Below are positions 33,554-64,000 of a stretch of 64,000 nt of DNA, piece by piece. How positions within the stretch are numbered: position 1 is the stretch's first letter; every line of letters begins with the position of its first letter. The notes under the pieces were generated by a model that saw only the letters and a list, made by a program, of their open reading frames with translations, searched no databases and had not been told where the DNA came from. Source of the stretch: Atopsyche davidsoni (Eukaryota; Arthropoda; Insecta; Trichoptera; Hydrobiosidae). The stretch spans positions 2,980,501-3,044,500 of the forward strand of contig JAILWY010000024.1 of NCBI GenBank assembly GCA_022113835.1. The letters are read 5' to 3'. Position numbers and translations under genes: made by a program.

Positions 33554-35611
33554 TGCGCGGCGGCGTCACTCGGGGGAGAGAGCCACCCCCGCGAGAAGAA
33601 CTCACAGACACTACCACCCCCCACACCCCTCTCTAGGGTGGCGACTTGCAACAAAAATACATCGCCAGTTCACGTGGGGCTCAGTAGAATGCCGTTATAA
33701 CAGAAATCATTATAGAGAAACATCTCATCGTGAGATTTACAGGCCGGTGCTTTGGGAGGTGTATGGGACGTATTTGAAGAATCCTCTGCACAGTTGTGGT
33801 GCTCACGCTACTTTTTCTCAATAAAGAGCGCAATTGCGGTGTCATAGGATAGCCTTCCAAGAAACGAGGTTATCAGTATCCTCCAGGACTTCCAGCCTCA
33901 AAAGGCTGGAAGTCCTGAACTGCGTAGCTTTGAACTATGAAGCCAGCTTTTGTGATGCCGTTGGAAAGACCGAAGTATTTACCGATAAACTATAGAGCTA
34001 TTCAATTGCAGAATTAGCGAATGATTTTCTGTTCTTAAGCATAATCAAAATCTAAAACGTTTATTGGTTAGGTTAGGTGTAGTCCATGCTGAAGGATAAG
34101 CCCGGAGAAGACCACGACCCGAAGGGAGGAGCTTGAGAGACAACGCCATGAGAAAAAGCCCTAAGGACTTGCAGGCGCTGAAGAGTATGACAAGACATCC
34201 TTTTTCATGGTTTTTAGCGAAACACGAGGACGCTATGATATCAGGGGTGGACAAACTTTTGGTCACTACGGGCGACCTGTTTTTTTTTTTATTATTATAG
34301 GCGGCGGTCTACCAACATCGTGTTTATATGGATAATACTAATACATATTCAGTATCAAGTTATTTTAATGATGATTTATTCTCTCTAGTTGAGTTTCTGG
34401 GACGAGCATCAGAGGTCGACCAGCAGACCGCGATTAACGCTTTGGCGACCGCTGATATATAGGAATGAATATCAGAGAATAATAGAAAGGAAGGGAAGCA
34501 GTGAAATGAGTGAATGCTGGTATTGCGCTGTCCGGGGCCGACAGCTATAGTATATAAAAAAGGTAAAGTTAGGTTATGCATGAGCTTCTTGTATATATTT
34601 TTTTAATAAAAAAAACATAAATCATTAGTTTATATATATGCTTTATTGTTTCAAAAATATTCACCAAAGCACAAGTGAAAGTTTAGTAGTTATTCTTTTT
34701 GTTCATAGATGACAGTAAAATAATAAATATACATTTTGATAAAAAAAAATATATGTATTAATAAAGCATTTATAAATACGATGAGATGTACATTGCGTTT
34801 ATTTTCAATATTCATTTATTATCAATATTAATATATAAATAGAGACTTTTAATGTCATTATATTTCCTCCTGGCAAGTACCTTGAGTGAGTACCTCCTGA
34901 GGGTACTTCTCTGCTTACTTACAACAAGGACGTCTAAGCTAATGCGATTAAAGTATTATTAATATTTTTAGGCGTATTATATTATATATAGTACTACACT
35001 ACGCGCTTTAATAACAAGCATATAACTTTATGCAAGTAAATAAGCATTTAGGTCTTCTTCTTGGGTCCAAAAAACCAAAAGCAATGGTTTCGTCACTTAA
35101 ATAAAAAAAATATTCAGAAAAAATAAACACGCATGATATATTTAATACGTGAGACTTTTCGCAAGATCAATAATAATAAAAATAAAATAATATTAAATAT
35201 CAGCATTCTGAACATTTTTTTAGTTAAAGATAAATCTGAGATCAAATAAGCACATGTCATTTTTTTTATTACTATCAAATCAATTTTTAGTCGTTTTTTG
35301 TAAACACGCTATTGAGTTTGCCTTTACGGGAGAATTTTTTTTTATTTTAATTATAAATTAAATTAATATTTATTTTTTTGTTTAGTTTCAATCTCAACGC
35401 TGTAAAGAAATAACAAAAATTGGTAAATATTGCTAGAATATTTGGGTATACGAAGACGCCATTGTTTGTTTTATTAAACTGTCAAAACTTCGCCCGACGC
35501 GCGTCCTTGCTGCCGAGTTTGTTTTCAATTTAATCAATCATTTACGGCCGGCAAAGCTCAGTGCAATGTGTGATTGATCCGTAAATCCGGGGGGGCTCCT
35601 CATTTGTGATC
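33554..35611. other. Intergenic region between opsin and SLD5
   Basis: Divergent promoter region: the opsin is transcribed leftward and SLD5 rightward. It contains a perfect hairpin (33884-33917), a TTAGG doublet near 34065, a GC-richer possibly repetitive block (34060-34280), and about 1.2 kb of AT-rich DNA. The last 120 bp before SLD5 is CpG-richer (GCCCGACGCGCGTCC around 35492) and is the likely SLD5 promoter. No gene is supported. Confidence 0.55.
33884..33917. repeat. Perfect 15-bp hairpin with 4-base loop
   Basis: CAGGACTTCCAGCCT at 33884-33898 is exactly reverse-complementary to AGGCTGGAAGTCCTG at 33903-33917, with loop CAAA. It is GC-richer than its surroundings and lies about 330 bp upstream of the opsin RCSI/TATA block. 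No flanking gene, duplication or terminal element was found. Confidence 0.92.
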
Positions 35612-36620
35612 ATGGACAGCGATATTAACTTCGAATTGAGCGACGACGAGGAGCAGATAACGGCCGAGGCCGTGCTGAAAACGCTGGAGTCGGCGTGGCT
35701 GAACGAGAAGTTCGCCCCTGAAATACTTCCCCATCAAAACGAAATGGTCGAGTGCATGCTCGGCCAGATACAGCACATGGAAGCCAACATCAATATACTC
35801 CCCAAAACAGATATCAGGTTATCAGTGCACAAAATGGAGATCAACAGGATCAAGTTTATAATCAGTAGCTACCTGCGCACTAGGTTGAACAAAATTGAGC
35901 AGTTCACCGTGCACATACTCAACGAAGAGCGGCCGAGGACGGAGAGCGAGACGAACTTCTTGACTCCTGCCGAGTTGGAGTACGCACAGAGCTACAGCTC
36001 GGGCCTGAGGACGCACCTGACCGTCGCCGCCCTGGACCACATGCCCGGCAAAATGCAGACCTTCGATGAGCACAAAATGACGATAGCGCCTAACCTGAGC
36101 AGTCATGTTTTCTTGAAGGCCAACGAAACGGTGAACGGGGTCGTCCTGGAAGGAGTCGGCAAAGAACAGGACGAAGAAATCGACTTAGAAGGTATTGTAA
36201 AAATGACATTGGAAATACTTCATATTAAATTTTCTTCTGACTTGTGGTCTATAATCCATGATGGAAATACCTGATAGAATGTTTGAATTCTAAATTGATA
36301 GACATCTGCTTTTCCACACATTCCCTAATACTTTACTTCTGATTGAAACCATTACATGTCCTCTGCTTCCAACCCTAAAGCCTTTGCAAAGTTTAGTAGT
36401 TTGCATTCCTGAGTTTGGATGTCTCTCACTCTTGGGGTTAACTTAAAAATAATAATTTCAAGAGTCTTTGATTTCAATGGCCTCGATATGCTGACCTTAT
36501 TATGTCATTTCGAATTCTAAAGAGTGATCAATTCTTTTTTTTCCAGAGGGATCTCAGCATATTCTACAATACAAAGCCGTAGCAGACCTGGTGAAATCGG
36601 GGAAAGTGCAACTTATATGA
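35612..36620 (+). CDS. Sld5: GINS complex subunit SLD5 (GINS4)
   Basis: SLD5 is one of four subunits of GINS, which joins Cdc45 and MCM2-7 in the CMG replicative helicase in the nucleus. Two exons, 35612-36191 and 36547-36620, phase 1, encode 217 aa, close to the usual length of about 220. The N-terminus is acidic, followed by a helical region with a sequence typical of SLD5 (residues near SAWLNEKFAPEILPHQ and MEINRIKFIISSYLRTRL). The segment around LTPAELEYAQSY ends the helical A domain. The C-terminal B domain finishes in the short second exon with the usual DLVKSGKVQLI-type end, immediately before the stop. The ATG at 35612 is the first in frame; a GTG two codons earlier is not a eukaryotic start. 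Recognised from sequence; no search run. Confidence 0.9.
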
Positions 36621-38234
36621 GAGTAACTTCAACTATAGTAAATCTGTGACAGACTTATCTGCCTTCCACTCGTTAGGAAGGTTTATTTTTATATTATATA
36701 ATGTTAAGTCGTTATAGTTGGGTTTGTGCAAGAAGACCATTGGGGATTTATTCCACAACCCATCTTCAGGATTCTTGAGGGCATCATTAATACGAATTCA
36801 ACAAATGTAACCCCGAATGTCATATTACGGTTGTATGTATACCATATTTTTGTACAAAGCTTTTGTAAAAAATGATATATACTTTTTGTTTAGCTCAGTG
36901 AGTTTTAAATGAGATATTGTAAATGATAACTCATCTGTGTTATTCTCATTTGTGATAACTCATTTAAAAGGCTGGCTATGGTAAATAAGAAATCCTGGAA
37001 CTGCATATGAAGTTTAATCTTAAAATCTGTTATATTTTGTTAGCTAATACTTAAGCATCTCTTATTGTCTTATTCAGGATATAAATATAACCGAATGGTT
37101 AAAAAGACTGTTGAAATTTATCACTGAGACAATAAGAGCTTTTTTGTCTTAAAAGACTAGCAATACGTCTTTCTAACCTTACAATTGAAGCTTACTAGGC
37201 ATATAAAAGTGACACCTGAAACTCCCGAATTATTTACTACTTAGGAATATTAAGTGAAGGTAAACTGTGTATGCTTAATCGTTTGTTGATAATAGACGTG
37301 TATATTAAATATCTCTAGAATTAATTATTCAGGATTGTTTACTAAAGCAGATTTATTTTAGTACTAAAAGTTTATATATTTTTTTGCGCCCATCTTGTAA
37401 AGTTTGCACATTTTCATTGAAAAAATATCAATCCGTCGGAGTTTTGAACGCCTCGAGTTCGACTTGTAAAGTGATGTTTCGGTTTATAGAAAACAAGTGT
37501 AATATCTTGAATCAAGTATTGTACACTATTAGATAATAATTATTTGATATCAATTGTTGTTATATATTCTACTGTGTAAAATATATATAAAAGGATAATA
37601 TTGTTGTATTTATTGAGGGTAACCTTAAAATTCTCAATTCTTTTAGGTAATCAATTCACATACAACGCAATTGCTTATATGCTTCTTCCATTTCGTTTTT
37701 TTTCCTTACCTATTCTTACGGAGTAGTGCGGTTCAAAGATTCCTCGATCTGAATTGGAATATCAAGGAGTGAAAATAAGTAAATCTTGTATAACATTCTG
37801 TGGATCTATTGAATAAATATAATATAGTTTGGTTGAAAATTGACATTGCATGTGTCTATAAATTTTTTTTTTTTTTTTAATAAATAAATAATATAAAGGT
37901 CATTTGAGTTGGGCAGAAATAGGGTGTGTTGTTTGTTGGTTAGTGTGTCACCTGCTTCTAACGTGATTTTCTTAAGTAAGTTAGTACGCCACAGGTCAGA
38001 AATGGGAGGAGATCCAAGAAATACTTTCATATAACGTTAGATATATATATTTTTTTATTATTTTAAAATAGTAGCATCTTTTTCTTGTTGTATTATTGCA
38101 AGAGCTTTATTATTACAGTACTATAATGACCTCCAGGGCGATAGTTAAAAAATCTGCTTAAAGCATCTTATTATACATTCTGTTACATCTTGGGGCGTAC
38201 AGTTTTTAAGTTGATTCAGTTTCTTGATTGTCGC

Positions 38235-38280
38235 GTCCTCTGACGTTTCGGTCCCTGTACTAGTACCATCTTCAGGGATT
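38235..38280 (+). repeat. Dispersed repeat, family C
   Basis: TCTGACGTTTCGGTCCC followed by GTACTAGTACCATCTTCAG closely resembles 11341-11385 in the same orientation. Confidence 0.55.
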
Positions 38281-39974
38281 TCGTTTGCGTCCTTTCCTGT
38301 TGCTCACCTGTATTTGAGCGCACCACTCCGAGCTGGTACTTGGGAGCGAGTACACCTCTCCGAGTGAGTGAAATAAAAAGTGGAAACATCACTAAAATTC
38401 AAATTCTAAAGTCACCTTTCCGAGGAATCAATTGTTCTTTTTCATGCAATGAATGACATGTTTTTACAGGAATGCAGGTTAAGTGATTCAAATGCGTGCT
38501 TTTCGAGATCGGCGACTCGCTCCGTTAACACAGTTGCTTAGTTGGAGGAAGCCCTGCAAGCGCCACCTTCTTAGCCTTGAAATCCCTTCATATTGATTAT
38601 AAGCAATCTTTCTAAGCTGGTTAGCAGGCAAATATTTCCCTCGACTTATATTTAATGCTGACAACACGCTTCTGCAAGAAGCCATTCAGTCTCATCGCAC
38701 TGTAATCTACATATTTGTATAAATATAAGAAACAACGCAGTCCTTTATACATTCGTCGCAAAACTATTGGACCGCTTCAGAGGGAACGTCTCAAACTGTT
38801 ATTCTGACTAACCTCGTTCAACATCGATTACGTAAAATAAAATATGAAGCTGATTTTGAATCTCTCAACTATCATACTCATAATTTGTCAGAATTTATCC
38901 TATCGAAAATCTGACCATTGGTCGATCACTGAATTATTTCAAAATATACGGTATTATCACTTACTAAGTACATTTATTCCGATTTATTAGTATGCCAATG
39001 AATAAATCCATTTCATAATGCCTAATTGCTCATGCGGCCAGCTTAGGTTATGCCGATTCTACTTCCGACGTTAATATGATTATAATAAATAAGATACTTT
39101 TCTTATTTGATTATTTTGATTCAGTGAGTTTAAAAGTACTGAGTGGCGTGAGGCGTTATTTCCCCGACGAGGATGACTCTTGACCTTTGGATATAATCTG
39201 AATTGTGTTCCAAAGCTGTCTTCAAGGTTCATCTTGAGGACGTTACTAATTCGGTTGACATTGCATTGAAATACTGAATTTCGTGCAACTTAACCGTTAT
39301 GTCATATATAAACAAGCTATTTTATTTGAGGTACGTCATCGTTGGCGTGAATAGTAAAAATGACATTTGTAATTTTGTAAATTACTTTTTATTACATTCA
39401 GCAGAAAATTCAACAAATTATTGGACAAACACAACATGCAAAATATTAAGTCTCCAATTTATAAGTGCGTGTATACAAGTAAACAATTAAACATAAGTAC
39501 AATGTATTATAAATATAAGGCATATCATTTTGTTATATGACATTATATGTTGGTTTAAGATAATTAGCAAAATAGGCAACGCCTGATTTACACACTATTC
39601 AACTGCAAAATGGACTGATCAAGAACTAATTAGTTTGTGAAAAACAGGGGCTGCTCACGAGTTTACAAAAATAAAAGATATATTGTTAAAATGTATATAT
39701 TTATTGGAGACTTCTCTCTTTCATTAATTACTATCAAAAACAAAACAATCAAAATTCGATTTTAAATTTATTATAATATAAAATAACGACTATGTGAAAA
39801 TGTCTTTTAATATGATAAATACAATTTATTTTACAATTATAAGTAGTAAAACAAAATAAGATAATTTACACCAAACATTGACGAGGTTATCTTTAACTTA
39901 TCATTATCTTTATCTGACTGCGTAAGGCAAGACGAGTGGATGAGAATCTTTCAAACACGGGTTGTAAAACTCTC

Positions 39975-40061
39975 GACTCCATTCATCTCAAAGCACCGGT
40001 TAATAAATCTCAAGATAAACCTGACTTCAGTCAGATTTCCATGGCAGCTAAGCTTGTACTG
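39975..40061 (+). repeat. Dispersed repeat, family A, copy 1
   Basis: Shares CTCCA-TCATCTCAAAGCACC, AATCTCA, TGACT and TGGCAGCTAAGCT in the same order with 49673-49746, and more loosely with 54531-54606. The three copies lie in unrelated contexts (intergenic and two introns), which points to a dispersed mobile repeat. Confidence 0.6.
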
Positions 40062-43000
40062 TAAGATCACATCATCTCTATCTGGTTCTCGGATTAACAG
40101 ATTTCAGTTATTAAGTTTGTATGATAGATAGATCATTAGATAATTCTAGATCATCGTAGTGATTCAGTAAAATAGTATAAATAACATCAAATGTTTAGTG
40201 TAAATTCATCTCTTTGGCGATTAAAAATAAAGAAGACGGTGATTTTTAAACATATGTTACTTTTTTTGTAAATAGTCGATAAGTAGACGTAAAAAAAGCC
40301 TTATTTTAATTAATATGTGTAAACTGTATACAATTTTAGTAAAAATATTAATTTAAACATACGTTAATAATAAAAATACAAGGTATTTAAGTCACAATTC
40401 GCAGATTTAGCAAATTTTAATTATTAACAATTAATATAATTAATTTATATAAGATATTAAGGCCAAACATCCAACATTTAATAACACGTAGAATATAACA
40501 ATTTACTATAAGTTGACAGCCCTCGCATATCACGAAGACAACTGCATATCGGATTTACGGGGAATTCTGTTTCACGTTGCACGTGCATCATTAATGCCAA
40601 TTGTTCTTGACGAAGATTAATCAGGCAATCTCTCGGCTTACATGACAACAAACGTAACCAATTAAAGAGTTCTTTCAATAACAAATATAAGTCTATTTTA
40701 GCATATTTAGTCGTATTCTTTACGCAGCAGTTCCCTCATAAATCAGACGTGCTCCACCATCCAGGGTCTGTCATGTTATAAAGCAAGATATAAGGCATGC
40801 AGTCAAGAAGAGGCACCTCTTAATTTTCTTTGGAGAGGCCGTCCGTGAGCCAATAGTTTAATGGAAGTAAGTCCACTTGAGAGCAAGAATATGACCTTGA
40901 TAACCTCAAAACTCCAACATTAACCAACAATACAAAATTCTCCCAATCTAGCTTCTATTTTTTACCATTACGTTGTTTATATTCTTAAATGTAAACTTAA
41001 ACACGCAAGCCGGGTTTATTGTTTGGTAATTGATGAATCAGTGGCGTGTAGTAAGAAAGACCAACAGCTACTGCTTATATTGTTTGTTTCTGCTGTTGAG
41101 AAACAAGACGCTGCTTGGATATTACACGCCCTCACTCCACACCATCAATAATCAATCATTTCATAGTATGACACCACTTTAATAATTTTGAATAAAATCA
41201 GATTGTAAAAAATGCAGGCAGTAACTTTGGGGTGGTTCATAATAAAATATAATATTATATATATAAAGTTGAGTAACTTACAATGTTGTTTTATTATTTT
41301 TTAAAGCTATTTCTCTGCTAAATTATCTGCGATTTCCTTGACATAATATTAGTCGTTTTATAAAGCGCAGATAGCTAACCAGAGAAACAGCAATAAACAC
41401 AACCAGTTAGACATATTTTTGATAGCTCATCAACTATTGTTTGATTTTATCAGCCTTTCCGAAACAAGAATATAAATAAGGCTAGCTTCGCCCATTAAAG
41501 GTGCACATTATAAATAAATATTGTATAATATAGATTTCATAAATATTTTTATGTATATATATATTTTTTAATTGTAAATAACTCCTTTATAAAAATATTT
41601 ATTTAAATATACCGACAAATATTTACTATCTCAAAGGGTAACCATCATAAGTTTATTCAGCAAGCAGAATGGACGATAGAAACTGATTTCCGTGTAATTA
41701 TGCAGATATCTACAAATTTACGGAAAAGCACGAAAAATAGCACCTCCCGTCGGCTGAAAGCCACTGATGACCAATAAATTACGCAACTGGATTCAGAATA
41801 ATAATATATCTTGACAAAACATTTCTTCGTTAATGTGTCTTTAAGAAACTGAACGTCAAGCCTTTTACATATTAACATATTATCTCTTTCGACCAATCTA
41901 ACCGTAAGTCTACAATTTAAGTCAACGATACCAGAGATCATCATGCAACGGTACTCGTGATATAATGGTGGACTATTGTAACAATAAGTTATATTTATTA
42001 TAACTATACTTATTAAAAGAAAAGGTACGAAAAATATGCATTCACTTTGACACTGGTATATATATTACTAAAATATGATGATATTTTTTTATTCGTCCCC
42101 ATGTATTACCGTCACTTTTACCCCGATTCTACTCTTCTCGTGATCAGTAGTCTCGAGAATTCAAAGAACTCCCCTCATAAGCTCTGGGAAGCTCTTGAAT
42201 CTGAACTCGTAAATATAATATTTATTGACAGTAAAAAAAAATATTAACTCAACAAGTGGGATAGAGTCGAGTCCGTAAACTACTTTACTCTTTGAAGTAA
42301 AGCCTTATGGCCTTAAATATCAAATACAGTACTTTTCATAACAGCATCGGCGTACAATCGAGGCAATGCGAATGAATGCAAATCCTAAATAAGATGGAGT
42401 GACATCCTAAGCAAACAAATGGAAAAACAAAATTAGGTCCTTTCAACCGCTGTTAATTCGTAATATAATACAAATACTTCCTAACATTTATTTAACTGTG
42501 TATATCTGGATATTTATTTATCTAATAATAAGTGAAACATACGACGACTTTCTTAAATGTTAAATATACACAACAACAAAATAGATTTCGTTCTTGCCTA
42601 TGTATTAGATTAAATATAAATACTTAAGTAAGTACTTAAATAAGTATTTTTTTAAAATTAAAACATTGTAAAACTCCTTGCCTGACTACAGGGATATAAT
42701 GTATTGACCGTTGCGAGGTTATTAAAATTCAATAAGACGACGAACTGATAATTTACACATGTTTGGCGAATTGTGATAGAGGCTTTAAATACGAATCCAA
42801 TATATTTCAATGACTAATCAACATTTTTATCTTTCTACGTGTCTTATATGAGTTGAAACATTTATAGGTAAGTAAATTAATGTATTGACCGTTCTAACAT
42901 ATTTACAAGTTCATAAAATGCTTGGATATATCCAAATCTGATTTAACTGAAAATATGCACCGCGTATTAAACTCACGTATAAATTAAAATAAAAAAAAAC

Positions 43001-44908
43001 TCACTGATAAAATTCTTATACATTAAAAGACTGAAAAATTACGCATCTTTCATATTTCATACAACGCATGGAACAATCGAAACGTTCAAGGATGAAATAA
43101 ATACACGTATTATATATTAAACAGCCTGTTATTTTCTAAGGGCAATATTTACGATCAAGTCAATGCGTTTACGGGTGGAATAAATCAAATTTGAGATAGC
43201 ATTTGTCAAACAAGGAGTCGAGTGCCGGTTTCTTTGCATATTTCGAGGACATTTCAATAAATTATTTTTAAGCAAAATACCCGAAATACATATATATATA
43301 TATAAACACATTAGATTCAATAAAATATATATTTAATTTTTTACGCAAATCTTAAAACTATTTTCGAAGACAGTCATATTTAAAATAACTAAAAAAATAT
43401 ATACTGTGGGTATAACGCACAAGGCACGAACTCGGAAATATATTATTTTTTTATAGTCAGCAGTGAAACGTTGATTTTCCAATATTCGCTTTCGTGGACA
43501 TGGCAACGTTAACAATAAAATGATAGCACCACACAAGCTCGTGCTGGAGTATGGTTATTAAACATAGTTGTATTTAATTTGTTTCTTGTTTCAAACAAAG
43601 TTTCTCGCCTGATAATATTTTCTACGAATGTGGATTCCCTTTCTAAATTTCCCCGTATCCATGATATATCTATCCTTTTATTATACCCTATGCACTTAGC
43701 TGGATAGGTGTAGTATACAGTATACCCACAATACATAAAAATATACAAGTCAATAACTAACTCACAAAAATGTGAATTATAATTAGTATAATTTAAAAAA
43801 AAACATTATTTTAATTTTGATTAAGTATTCAGTTACTTTGTCGTGTTTAAACATTAAGTAAATGCTTATAACTTTTGTCTTTTTAAGATCGAGAATACAT
43901 TTCTAATACCAATGGTATCAAGTCAAAACCCGAGGCTGAATTGTTACTTCGGCTCCCTAAAATATTAGACAACACTTTCTGCATTTAAATTGTAGCAAAA
44001 AATAACAACTTAGTCACGTTTCAACCAGGCCTTAAAATCGGAGGAACAATAAAGCGTTGAACAAACCAAAATTCACACGCCAAAAATTGGCAATCGCAAG
44101 AGCACTCGGATCCATATACAAAGCATCCTGTGTTTATAAAATATCTGAACGATTACAATTTTTAACTCTAGTTTCATTTTGGTTATCTACGCACTAAGTA
44201 ATAGACGATTTTTCCATACACAATAAATACAATGAAAAATCTTCTAGTTTCTTCTTTAAATCATTCCAGCAATTAAGCGTAAGTATTAATTGAACTATTT
44301 CATTAACAGATGTCTCTGACGCAAGCGTGAAAATAAACGTAACGATATGTTGGATATTGGCGCCGTGGTGCAATTAACGCTCGAGAAGTGAATAAAGCTG
44401 ATTGGCATCGTCAAACATCTGAAAGCTGTTCGCAAAGCATCGTCAAAGCCTTTGTTTAAAATAGCAGTAAAATGCTATGCAACAGTCCAAACATCATCGA
44501 TCACGTTAGTGTAAAAACGACGCCAATACCCAACACATCTACATATATCGTATCGTTTAACACATTCAAAAAAATAATTTACATCACATAGTTTGGTAGA
44601 AATTCTTACAGGATGTTTTGGTATTGCAAATTTTTCATCAAAATAAACCCGAAAGAGTCGGCATCAAGTAATCAAGTCGATCCAATTAATTAATATTCAT
44701 GATTCACATATAAATATATTTTCATTTTAAAACTCAGTATTTGAAGAATTAGATTAAGGTTAGATTAATAAACTGTAATGGAGCATGACTTTTGTCTAAC
44801 TCAAGCAATTTCATTTGATCTTCGTCGGAATGATATCCAAAACATCCCACAAGAAATAAATTCTACTACGTCGTCAATAAGTTAAAATACCGCCGGGTAT
44901 CACCGTAA

Positions 44909-63501
<18,593 letters not shown>

Positions 63502-64000
63502 CTGAAGAATACACACAAATTATGAAGTGTTTGTGATCACCACGTTGGCGTGCAGGAAAGGCGATGACCTCGACGCGACCTTCAACCGTATAAAGTTTAA
63601 TTGTACAGGGCTTAATTAATCGTATGCTCAATAGAAAAAATGAACCGTATGCATGTTCAGTCCGACCTTGAAAGTTTGCAGTTTTCAATTGACGATTGTT
63701 TTTGACTGCACGCCACTGGAGTTCAGTCTATAAATACGATACGACCACATCGGTTTTTAGCGTGTCCTTCATCGGGTGTCTCCGGTGGACCGCAGCGGAG
63801 ATGTCACTCTCATTGTGCACCTTCATCCATGCAGAAAACCGAACGCGGCCCGAGGCAGCCAGGGTCTGGTGGCCGAGGCTCTTCGGCTTCATCGTAGCCT
63901 TCCCGAAGAACCGACGTTCCCGAAACCAGATTGGAGCAGAGCCAGAACTACCATTAATCAATAGACTATGCTTTATTCATCTGCGAATTTAATATATACA
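63502..64000. other. 5' region of the third ABCC gene, first exon not visible
   Basis: The acceptor of the first visible exon ends at 63502 on the - strand. Reading further upstream I find no exon with the expected NP-x-anchored elbow sequence of ABCC proteins and no matching donor, so the initiator exon probably lies beyond the right edge. 63790-63920 is GC-richer than its surroundings but has no recognisable product. Confidence 0.5.

Larger units (their letters stand above)
36621..44908. other. Gene-poor intergenic region between SLD5 and the third ABCC gene
   Basis: 8.3 kb of AT-rich DNA where I see no coding region, tRNA or rRNA. It must contain the 3' UTR of SLD5 and, on the - strand, that of the third ABCC gene. 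Repeat copies were noted at 38235-38280 (family C) and 39975-40061 (family A). Remaining open frames are short and AT-driven. Confidence 0.6.

Noticed and set aside
35606..35611. GTG start two codons upstream for SLD5
   Set aside because: GTG is not an animal start; ATG at 35612 fits the family N-terminus.
36901..36972. Inverted TTTTAAATGAG / CTCATTTAAAA downstream of SLD5
   Set aside because: AT-rich 11-bp arms with a 40-plus-base spacer are likely by chance in this composition.
41657..41944. 95-codon open frame in the gene-poor region
   Set aside because: No domain, AT-driven composition, no splice partners; expected by chance, like the other frames between 36.6 and 44.9 kb.
63728..63961. 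First exon of the third ABCC gene in the last 500 bases
   Set aside because: The - strand frames lack the ABCC elbow sequence and a donor in the needed phase.

Overview
This is a eukaryotic, insect-type nuclear segment. Genes are split by many short GT-AG introns, intergenic and intronic DNA is AT-rich, and microsatellites, short TTAGG runs and degenerate repeat copies are scattered throughout. The opsin translates to a 379-residue long-wavelength visual pigment that reads like lepidopteran LW opsins, so a moth or butterfly is the most likely source. The species cannot be named from this window.

Layout, left to right. (1) Two complete, head-to-tail ABC transporter genes of subfamily C, on the + strand at 1888-10996 (23 exons, 1359 aa) and 15422-27608 (23 exons, 1383 aa). 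They share all 22 intron positions and phases. (2) A six-copy minisatellite at 29360-29865. (3) A complete LW opsin gene on the - strand (coding 33027 down to 30789, 8 exons), with a recognisable TATA/RCSI-like promoter at about 33.52-33.55 kb, a 5' UTR intron, and one GC-AG intron. (4) A small two-exon gene for the GINS replication subunit SLD5 at 35612-36620 (+). (5) About 8.3 kb without visible genes. (6) A third ABCC gene on the - strand (63501 down to 44909, 22 exons seen). Its first exon lies beyond the right edge, and several introns are lost or moved relative to the tandem pair. Its big introns (50.4-53.3 kb and 55.5-63.3 kb) hold repeat copies, a hAT-like candidate element, a TIR element family and an unusual array rich in AAGATGGCG motifs.

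The three transporters are short-type ABCC proteins (MRP4 / lethal(2)03659-like: TMD1-NBD1-TMD2-NBD2, no extra N-terminal TMD0), with intact Walker A, Walker B, Q-loop, signature and H-loop motifs as far as seen. They form a local paralogue cluster. Lepidopteran members of this subfamily (ABCC2, ABCC3) are known midgut receptors for Bt Cry1 toxins, but I cannot tell which orthologues these are. The opsin and SLD5 are unrelated in function to the transporters and simply lie between them. I found no convincing undescribed gene system. The items most worth following up are the GC-AG opsin intron, the compact opsin promoter, the perfect hairpin upstream of it, the minisatellite, and the AAGATGGCG array.
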